A DNA stretch of 12,236 bases, taken from positions 1-12,236 of the forward strand of contig JAUVBI010000074.1 of assembly GCA_030591305.1 (NCBI GenBank). The letters run 5' to 3'. Numbering within the stretch: position 1 is the stretch's first letter; each line of letters opens with the position of its first letter. Under the pieces are notes generated by a model. The model was given only the letters and a program-made list of their open reading frames with translations, was not told where the DNA came from and searched no databases. Of the stretch, positions 6,850 to 12,236 are shown in pieces. Source of the stretch: Pseudomonadota bacterium. Its GTDB lineage: Bacteria; Pseudomonadota; Gammaproteobacteria; Pseudomonadales; Halieaceae. A program made the position numbers and the translations under genes.

Positions 6850-6878
6850 TTGACTATCGCAGGCAAATTTGCCACAAT
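6850..6878 (+). promoter_or_regulatory. Predicted promoter upstream of the small RNA and abiF-hsdR block
   Basis: A -35 TTGACT (6850-6855, five of six) and a -10 CACAAT (6873-6878, four of six) are separated by the ideal 17 bp. The predicted start is about 6884-6886. This would make the HEPN protein and HsdR independently expressed from the methylase block. Confidence 0.55.
6862..6873. promoter_or_regulatory. 12-bp palindrome in the promoter spacer, candidate operator
   Basis: GGCAAATTTGCC is a perfect palindrome placed between the predicted -35 and -10 elements, overlapping the first base of the -10. A protein bound here would block RNA polymerase. The regulator is unknown. Confidence 0.45.
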
Positions 6879-6883
6879 GTACG

Positions 6884-6942
6884 CAACATAACCGTCACGC
6901 TTAGTACCCGAAAGGGCAACGCGCAACCTTGGCGGTTTTTTT
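6884..6942 (+). ncRNA. Predicted short structured RNA upstream of the AbiF-type gene
   Basis: It begins at the predicted transcription start. The outer stem pairs AACCGUC (6890-6896) with GGCGGUU (6931-6937): seven pairs, one of them G-U. The stem runs directly into seven T (6936-6942), so the RNA ends like an intrinsic terminator. Inside the loop, CCC-GAAA-GGG (6907-6916) is a stable GNRA tetraloop hairpin, and CGC (6898-6900) can pair with GCG (6921-6923). The element lies 30 bp before the start of an Abi_2/AbiF-type HEPN gene. As I recall, comparative genomics has described a structured RNA motif associated with abiF genes; whether this one belongs to it is not verified. The alternative reading is a leader attenuator controlling abiF-hsdR read-through. 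Confidence 0.55.
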
Positions 6943-6956
6943 ATGCCTGCATAAAA

Positions 6957-6982
6957 GCTCGGGGCAACAACAATGCCTGAGC
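6957..6982 (+). promoter_or_regulatory. Possible translation-control hairpin at the abiF start
   Basis: GCTC (6957-6960) can pair with GAGC (6979-6982), and GGC (6963-6965) with GCC (6975-6977). The weak ribosome site GGGG (6961-6964) and the ATG (6973-6975) would both be partly hidden. The stem is short, so the effect may be modest. Confidence 0.3.
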
Positions 6983-7896
6983 AATACCACAAGCAGGCAC
7001 TTCGCTTCGAGCAGCAATTAGAGCGCATTCGCCAGCGTGGGCTGGTCATCGCTGATAAAGATGTGGCACTAACAGCACTCTCCTCGATTAGCTATTACCG
7101 CCTTAGTGCCTACTGGTACCCTTTTCGTATCATTGATAAATACGGTAAGCGTAGCAACAAGATCACCCCTGGAACCAATTTTGAAGATGTCATCGAGCTC
7201 TATAATTTTGACCGTCAACTTCGCCTTCAGATTATGGACGCAATTGAACGGATAGAGGTAGCGATACGGACCAGAATCACCTATCACATGGGCCACAGTT
7301 ATGGAGCATTTGCCCATGCTGACCCCAAAAACTTTCACCCCAAATTCGATCATGGCAAGTGGCTAGCCAAGCTGGAGGAGGAAACCTTGCGCTCATCAGA
7401 CGAGTTCATCCGTCATTTTCGCAGTCACTACCAGGGCTTTCCAACTATTCCTGTCTGGATGGTTACCGAAGTGATGAGTCTTGGAGCCTTATCTTTTTTT
7501 TACAAAGGTTTACGAAATGATTTCAGATCAGGCGTAGAGGATAAAAAATCAATAGCTACTCAGTTTGATATTCATCACAAGCGCCTGGGTAATTGGCTCC
7601 ATATCCTGACTTATATTCGAAATGTATGCGCTCATCACAGCCGCCTATGGAACCGTGAACTGGCTATTCGCCCTGACGCCAACAAAGACCCTAACTGGCT
7701 CAGCCCAATTACACCTCGTAATGATCGTATTTTTTACATCTTACTGATGTTACGGCATCTGCTGAAAGCAACAGGTAATAATAGTGACTGGCAACAGGAA
7801 ACAACCTCTCTGCTCAGTCCAATAGCCGATAAACCTCATTTCAGGAGGGCCATGGGCATGCCTGAAAACTGGAAGGAGCACCCATTATGGGGCTGA
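6973..7896 (+). CDS. Abi_2/AbiF-AbiD family abortive-infection protein (HEPN fold)
   Basis: The protein has 307 residues. The N-terminus has the family block SISYYRLSAYWYPFR (about 38-52), then LYNFDRQLRLQIMDAIERIEVAIRTRI (76-102) and a mid-region VWMVTEVMSLGALSFFYKGL (161-180). The HEPN signature is R216-N-V-C-A-H221, followed by HSRLWNR. Families of this fold act as metal-independent RNases, and AbiD/AbiF members stop phage growth at the cost of the infected cell. RNase activity here is inferred from the R-x4-H motif. The only ribosome site is GGGG 8 nt upstream, partly in a hairpin. The gene follows a predicted small RNA and ends by overlapping hsdR by 10 bp, so toxin-like protein and restriction subunit are made together. 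A nested nuclease between hsdS and hsdR recalls prrC in the EcoprrI locus. Confidence 0.88.
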   Translation: MPEQYHKQALRFEQQLERIRQRGLVIADKDVALTALSSISYYRLSAYWYPFRIIDKYGKRSNKITPGTNFEDVIELYNFDRQLRLQIMDAIERIEVAIRTRITYHMGHSYGAFAHADPKNFHPKFDHGKWLAKLEEETLRSSDEFIRHFRSHYQGFPTIPVWMVTEVMSLGALSFFYKGLRNDFRSGVEDKKSIATQFDIHHKRLGNWLHILTYIRNVCAHHSRLWNRELAIRPDANKDPNWLSPITPRNDRIFYILLMLRHLLKATGNNSDWQQETTSLLSPIADKPHFRRAMGMPENWKEHPLWG

Positions 7897-10800
7897 ATAA
7901 TCCAGCTGAAAATCAGCTACCAGAAACCAAAGAACAATACAGCAGCCATATCCCTGCGCTAAAAACCCTGATGGCCTGCGGCTGGAAATTTCTCTCTACT
8001 GAAGCGTGTCTGGCGCAGCGCGAAAATACCCGTGAGTTATTACTAAAAAACGACCTCATTGCCTTTTTGCAAACTCAGCGCTTTGAGTACAAAGGCGAGC
8101 AATACCCACTCTCGGGCAATGCCATTGACCAGATCGTTCGCGATGTGGCCTCCCCCGGGCTGAACGAAGGCCTGATGACCGCCAATGAACGCTTTTATAA
8201 CAAGCTGGTTCTGGGCATTACAGTCACAGAATTCATTAACGGCAAAAAGCACCCCACCACTGTCCGGCTACTGGACTGGAATAGCCTGAGTAATAACCGC
8301 TTCGTGGTAACTGAAGAGATGGAAGTGGTGAACACCAACGGCACCAGCAACCGTCGGCCGGACCTGGTTTGTTATGTGAACGGTATGCCGCTGGTGGTAA
8401 TTGAGGCCAAACGTCCAGATTCGGGTAACCCCAACAAGAATATGGTCGACGAGGGCATCAGCCAACAGATTCGCAACCAGAAGAATGACGAGATACCCAG
8501 GCTATTTGCCTTCAGCCAGTTGTTGTTGTCTATCAGTGGTATAGACGGGCGTTACGGCACCACCAAAACACCAGCCAAGTTCTGGGCAAAATGGCGGGAG
8601 GAAGAATTTGGCGAGAAGCACTTTAGCCGAGTTAAAAAAACTGCCTTAACCGCTGATGCACTGGACACCTTATTTGCCGGGAAAGAGCCCCAGCTACGCA
8701 CCTATTTTGAAACACTGTGGAGCAAACCGGAACTGGTCACTGAACAGGACCGCCTGTTGATCAGCCTGCTTAGCCCGCAGCGCCTGCTGGAGTTTGTGCG
8801 CTTTTTTATTCTATTTGACAAAAAGGCCGGTAAGATCGCCGCCCGTTACCAGCAGGCCTTTGGCGTCAAGGCATTGATTGAACGCATTAACCTGCGCAAC
8901 ACACAAGGTGGGCGCGAAGGCGGCGTGGTCTGGCATACCACCGGTTCCGGTAAATCCTTCACCATGGTATTTCTTTGTAAAGCCCTGTTGATGCACCCTT
9001 CCTTGAAGGAGTGCCGCATTATTGTTGTTACCGACCGTATCGACCTGGAAAAACAGTTAGCCAAAACCTTTTTATCCGGCGGTGCCTTTGGTTCTGAAAT
9101 CGCCAGTAAAAAAGAAGGCGAAAAATCCAAGGTACGTTCAGGCAAGGAGCTGGCAAAAAGAATTGGCCAGGGTAATGAGCGGATTATCTTCAGCATCATC
9201 AACAAATTTAATACTGCATCCAAACAGCCTGAATGCTACAACCCCTCCGATAATCTGATTGTGCTGATTGATGAGGGCCATCGCAGCCAAGGGGGCGAGA
9301 ACCACGAACGCATGCGCAAGGCCTTGCCCAATGCCGCCTATGTAGCCTTTACCGGTACACCACTGCTTAAAAACGACAAGAGCACCAATAAATTCGGCCC
9401 CATCGTCCACGCTTATACTATGCAGCGGGCGGTGGAAGACGGCACGGTCACACCCCTGCTCTATGAACAGCGCCAACCCTCGTTATCGGTTAATGAAGAG
9501 GCCATTGATAACTGGTTCGACAAGATAACCGCCGGGCTGAGCGATGAACAAAAAACCGACCTGAAACAAAAGTTTACTCAAAAAGGTGCCGTCTACGGGT
9601 CTGAAGCCCGCATCGAGCTGATCGCCTGGGACATAGCTATTCACTTTAGCGAGAATATCAAAGCCCTGAACATAGGCTTGAAAGGCCAAGTGGCTACTGA
9701 GAGTAAAGTTGCCGCTATCCGTTACAAAAAACATCTGGATGCCACTGGTCTGGTGAGTAGTGCAGTAATGATGTCACAACCCGACAGCCGCGAGGGACAC
9801 CAGGATGTGGATGAGTCAACTCTCCCTGAAGTGTTGCAGTGGTGGAAAGACAATGTCGGTCAGGGCAGCCTCAATGGGCACAACGCTGAAAGCTATGAAC
9901 GTGACATTATTGAAGCCTTTGGCACCGACGGGCCGCCAGACTTGTTAATTGTGGTGGATAAATTACTCACCGGGTTTGATGAGCCGCGCAATACTGTGCT
10001 CTATATTGACAAGCCGCTGAAAGAACACACCCTGATTCAGGCCATCGCCCGGGTGAACCGCCTGCACGAGCAAAAGCAATACGGCTTACTGATCGATTAC
10101 CGTGGCATTCTGGAAGAACTGGACACCTCCATTGCCCAGTATCAAGACCTGGCCAATCGCACCCAGGCCGGTTATGACATTGACGACATTGAAGGGCTCT
10201 ACGGGCAGATGAGCACCCAATACAAACGCCTGCCTGGCCTGCACGACAAGCTCTGGGCGATGTTCAAGTCGGTGAAGAACCGGCTAGACATGGAACAGTT
10301 TCGCCAGGTATTGATCCCCGAATACGTGGAGGACGCCGACGGAGACAGTTACGATAAAAAGCTGAGAATTCGTGAAGACTTTTACCAGGCGCTGACCGAC
10401 TTTGGGCTGTGCCTGAAACTGGCGCTGTCGTCACGCTCCTTCTTTGAAGATGGCAGTTTCACTGAAGCAATGATTAAAGAGTACAAACGCGATCTGCGCT
10501 TCTTTACCGGTTTACGCAAGATCGCCCGCCAGGATGCTCAGGAAACAGTCGATTACAGCGTCTACGAGCAACAGATTCGCAGCCTGGTCGACAAGCACGT
10601 GGTAGGTGAGTCTATTGAGGAATCCGAGGGTGTGTATATAGTCGGTGAGCTCGGCAAGGAGGCCCCTGAATGGACCGAAGAAAAAACCCGTAACGAGACT
10701 GACCTGATTAAAACCCGTGTACGCAGAACCATTGAACAGAGCCTGGAAGCTGACCCCTACGCCCAGAAAGTTTTTTCCGAGTTGCTCAAACAGGCCATCG

Positions 10801-11210
10801 CCGAAGCCGAGGCCCTGTTTGACCACCCCGCCAAACAGTACGCCCTGTTTAAAGCTTTCGAAGAAAAGCTCGATAACTACGATATGGATGATATTCCTGA
10901 GCCACTCACGGGCAAGCCCCATGCCCGCGCCTATTACGGCTCATTCAGGCTGGTACTGGGCGAAGACTACTTTGCCACAGCCTCCGAAGAAGAAATCAAT
11001 CAGCTCACCGAGCTGGCACTGGAAACCGACCAGATCGTTGAGCAGTCCGTGGCTGAGCACTCACTGAATCCACAGAGTATTGAGGCCAGCATCACCAAGG
11101 GCTTGCTGCCCATGTTGTTCAAGCCCATGGGTATGGATAGGGCCAAAGCCGTTATAGAGAAAATCATTCATATCACCCGGGTGGGTTTGATGAATCGAGA
11201 TCGTTCTTAA
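7887..11210 (+). CDS. hsdR: Type I restriction endonuclease subunit
   Basis: The protein has 1107 residues, full length for HsdR. The N-terminal nuclease domain (HSDR_N) has the PD-(D/E)xK site RRPDLVCYV ... VIEAK (D159, E173, K175). The translocase follows with Walker A TTGSGKS (351-357), the motif II box DEGH (462-465), FTGTP (488-492) and motif VI QAIARVNR (about 717-724). A helical C-terminal region of some 350 residues probably docks onto the M2S core. The enzyme moves DNA with ATP and cuts at a distance when the site is unmethylated. The start has AAGGAG 8 nt upstream and lies 10 bp inside the abi gene. All motifs are intact, so restriction should be active. In this locus hsdR is separated from M and S by its own promoter region, which could delay restriction until methylation is established. 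Confidence 0.96.
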   Translation: MGLNNPAENQLPETKEQYSSHIPALKTLMACGWKFLSTEACLAQRENTRELLLKNDLIAFLQTQRFEYKGEQYPLSGNAIDQIVRDVASPGLNEGLMTANERFYNKLVLGITVTEFINGKKHPTTVRLLDWNSLSNNRFVVTEEMEVVNTNGTSNRRPDLVCYVNGMPLVVIEAKRPDSGNPNKNMVDEGISQQIRNQKNDEIPRLFAFSQLLLSISGIDGRYGTTKTPAKFWAKWREEEFGEKHFSRVKKTALTADALDTLFAGKEPQLRTYFETLWSKPELVTEQDRLLISLLSPQRLLEFVRFFILFDKKAGKIAARYQQAFGVKALIERINLRNTQGGREGGVVWHTTGSGKSFTMVFLCKALLMHPSLKECRIIVVTDRIDLEKQLAKTFLSGGAFGSEIASKKEGEKSKVRSGKELAKRIGQGNERIIFSIINKFNTASKQPECYNPSDNLIVLIDEGHRSQGGENHERMRKALPNAAYVAFTGTPLLKNDKSTNKFGPIVHAYTMQRAVEDGTVTPLLYEQRQPSLSVNEEAIDNWFDKITAGLSDEQKTDLKQKFTQKGAVYGSEARIELIAWDIAIHFSENIKALNIGLKGQVATESKVAAIRYKKHLDATGLVSSAVMMSQPDSREGHQDVDESTLPEVLQWWKDNVGQGSLNGHNAESYERDIIEAFGTDGPPDLLIVVDKLLTGFDEPRNTVLYIDKPLKEHTLIQAIARVNRLHEQKQYGLLIDYRGILEELDTSIAQYQDLANRTQAGYDIDDIEGLYGQMSTQYKRLPGLHDKLWAMFKSVKNRLDMEQFRQVLIPEYVEDADGDSYDKKLRIREDFYQALTDFGLCLKLALSSRSFFEDGSFTEAMIKEYKRDLRFFTGLRKIARQDAQETVDYSVYEQQIRSLVDKHVVGESIEESEGVYIVGELGKEAPEWTEEKTRNETDLIKTRVRRTIEQSLEADPYAQKVFSELLKQAIAEAEALFDHPAKQYALFKAFEEKLDNYDMDDIPEPLTGKPHARAYYGSFRLVLGEDYFATASEEEINQLTELALETDQIVEQSVAEHSLNPQSIEASITKGLLPMLFKPMGMDRAKAVIEKIIHITRVGLMNRDRS

Positions 11211-11226
11211 TGGCCAATCGTTCAAA

Positions 11227-11949
11227 GTGAACAACCAGGTAATCTATGGCGACCAGACCTTAAACTTCAGGGTGCGTTACCGCCAGAGCATCAATGCCAA
11301 AGTGGCTATCCACGTACAAGCCGACCAACAGATCATTATCGACGCGCCGCCGGGCACCAGCATGAAAGCCATCAAGCAGGCGCTGTTAAAGCGGGCGCGC
11401 TGGGTAAGCAGGCAGCAGAACAAATTGGCCTTGCTCCACAGCCACGCACTGCCGCGCCAGTATGTCAGTGGCGAGACACACTGGTATTTGGGCAAACGTT
11501 ATTTGTTGAAGGTGAAAGTATCAAAAACCCGGGAGCCCGGTACAAAATTACAACGCGGAATGTTGCAGGTAACCACTCCCGATCAAGACCCAACCCTTAT
11601 AAAAATGCTGCTACACAACTGGTACCTGAAACGGGCAGAAGCAATTTTTAGCCAGCGTCTGGCTATTATCTGCCCTGAACTTGGCTGGGTGAAACAACAG
11701 CCCCCATGGCAACTGCGAAAAATGAAGAAACAATGGGGCAGTTGCTCACCCAAAGGAAAACTGTCCCTGAACCCCTTATTGGTAAAAGCGCCCAGGGTTT
11801 GTATCGATTACGTGATCGTCCATGAAATGTGCCACCTGAAGTATCATAATCACAGTGATGGGTTTTACAAATTGCTGAAGCGGCAGTTGCCATGCTGGGA
11901 AGCGGTTAAGGAGCGGCTGGATAGCCTGTCAGAACAGATATTGGTGTAA
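11227..11949 (+). CDS. YgjP/DUF45-type zinc metallopeptidase
   Basis: The protein has 240 residues, starting at a GTG. The C-terminal domain holds KMKKQWGSCSPKGKLSLNP, then VIVHEMCHLKYHNHSDGFY with the HExxH zinc site (H199, E200, H203) and a probable third ligand, H209. The N-terminal half is a beta-rich region with PRQYVSGETHWYLGKRY. This is the YgjP-like (DUF45, SprT/M48-related) family, often seen beside hsdR; its target in RM loci is not known to me. The GTG is chosen because it keeps the full conserved N-terminus. It has no clear ribosome site and overlaps, as GTGA, the stop of a 6-codon frame that itself starts in the TAATG at the hsdR end, suggesting stop-restart coupling. It is the last gene of the island. 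Confidence 0.85.
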   Translation: MNNQVIYGDQTLNFRVRYRQSINAKVAIHVQADQQIIIDAPPGTSMKAIKQALLKRARWVSRQQNKLALLHSHALPRQYVSGETHWYLGKRYLLKVKVSKTREPGTKLQRGMLQVTTPDQDPTLIKMLLHNWYLKRAEAIFSQRLAIICPELGWVKQQPPWQLRKMKKQWGSCSPKGKLSLNPLLVKAPRVCIDYVIVHEMCHLKYHNHSDGFYKLLKRQLPCWEAVKERLDSLSEQILV

Positions 11950-11950
11950 A

Positions 11951-11968
11951 AGAGCCTTTGCTGGCTCT
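11951..11968 (-). terminator. Hairpin between convergent genes, likely terminator
   Basis: AGAGCC (11951-11956) and GGCTCT (11963-11968) form a 6-bp stem with a 6-nt loop. On the minus strand the stem is followed by a short T run, which suits the symporter gene; on the plus strand only AATT follows. The position, 2 bp after the metallopeptidase stop and 23 bp after the symporter stop, supports a weak bidirectional terminator. Confidence 0.45.
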
Positions 11969-11991
11969 AATTCCCGCCAACGGGGCTGCAG

Positions 11992-12234
11992 TTAGTACGG
12001 ATGCCTATGAAAATAATCTACCGCCGCCGCTTTAACTTTTCCCGCCAGCATTAACGTCGCAATCATCGTCGGAATTGCCATCAATCCATAGGCCCCGGAT
12101 ATAAAATTGAACACCACATCAATACTTACGCTGGCACCAAAGACGATGGTGGCCAGGAATATCCACCGGTAGTAGTGCTGTACCTCGGCGCCGAACAAAA
12201 AGCTGAAACAGGTGGCACCGTAGAACCAGGTGGT
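11992..12234 (-). CDS. Alanine/glycine:cation symporter (AGCS family), C-terminal end (partial)
   Basis: This frame runs off the right edge of the window, and the TTG near 12198 is internal. The visible 80 residues read TTWFYGATCFSFLFGAEV, YYRWIFLATIVFGASVSIDVVFNF and GAYGLMAIPTMIATLMLAG, then a polar tail ending HRHPY. The WFYGA...FLFG segment, a hydrophobic helix and the GLMAIP motif are typical of the last membrane helices of the sodium:alanine symporter (AgcS/DagA) family in the inner membrane. It is convergent with the island and belongs to the resident chromosome. Confidence 0.82.
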   Translation of the reverse strand, partial: TTWFYGATCFSFLFGAEVQHYYRWIFLATIVFGASVSIDVVFNFISGAYGLMAIPTMIATLMLAGKVKAAAVDYFHRHPY

Positions 12235-12236
12235 GA

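Noticed and set aside
6943..6954. ATG-CCT-GCA-TAA just after the small RNA as a leader peptide or alternative abi start.
   Set aside because: It is three codons long, in frame with abi but closed by TAA, with no ribosome site; it mostly coincides with the short inverted repeat TATGC-CT-GCATA.
1468..11949. CRISPR array, tRNA genes, insertion sequences or integrase in the island.
   Set aside because: I saw no regularly spaced repeats, no transposase or recombinase reading frame and no tRNA-like cloverleaf. Flanking direct repeats at the two ends were looked for by eye and not found.

Overview
The window looks like a chromosomal segment of a gammaproteobacterium, probably marine or environmental. 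This rests on protein resemblance (a DinD close to the E. coli one, a LeuA tail, an alanine:cation symporter) and on a base composition near 50-55% GC in the flanks; the exact lineage cannot be fixed from this sequence. Ordinary genes sit at both ends: the 3' end of a leuA-like gene (to 215) and a Tat-exported lipoprotein of the amidohydrolase family (247-1467) on the left, and the C-terminal end of an AGCS-type alanine/glycine:cation symporter on the minus strand (from 11992) on the right. Between them, 1468-11949 is one continuous defence island, all on the plus strand.

The island is an elaborated type I restriction-modification locus in two transcriptional blocks. Block 1 starts at a good promoter whose -10 runs into a 20-bp perfect palindrome (1523-1542). 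It carries a single-TRD 'half' HsdS (1600-2214), HsdM (2211-3749), DinD (3742-4587), a small ORF that is an internally deleted copy of the HsdM C-terminus (4584-4826), a full two-TRD HsdS (4813-6036) and a YecA/UPF0149 protein with a SEC-C zinc motif (6033-6767). Every junction in this block overlaps, so translation is probably coupled throughout.

A 205-bp gap (6768-6972) then holds an 18-bp palindrome, a second promoter with a 12-bp palindrome in its spacer, and a predicted short structured RNA ending in seven T. Block 2 follows: an Abi_2/AbiF-type HEPN protein (6973-7896), HsdR (7887-11210) and a YgjP/DUF45-type metallopeptidase (11227-11949).

Working model (inference): M, S and R form the modification and restriction complexes. 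The half S may give a second methylation specificity. DinD connects to RecA and DNA damage. The HEPN protein, placed between S and R with its own RNA-like upstream element, would be a second-line abortive-infection device, in the way PrrC is nested in the EcoprrI hsd locus. The locus is visibly mosaic: a low-GC block covers the HsdM remnant and the first TRD of HsdS, so the M/S part was probably rebuilt by recombination that also brought in dinD.
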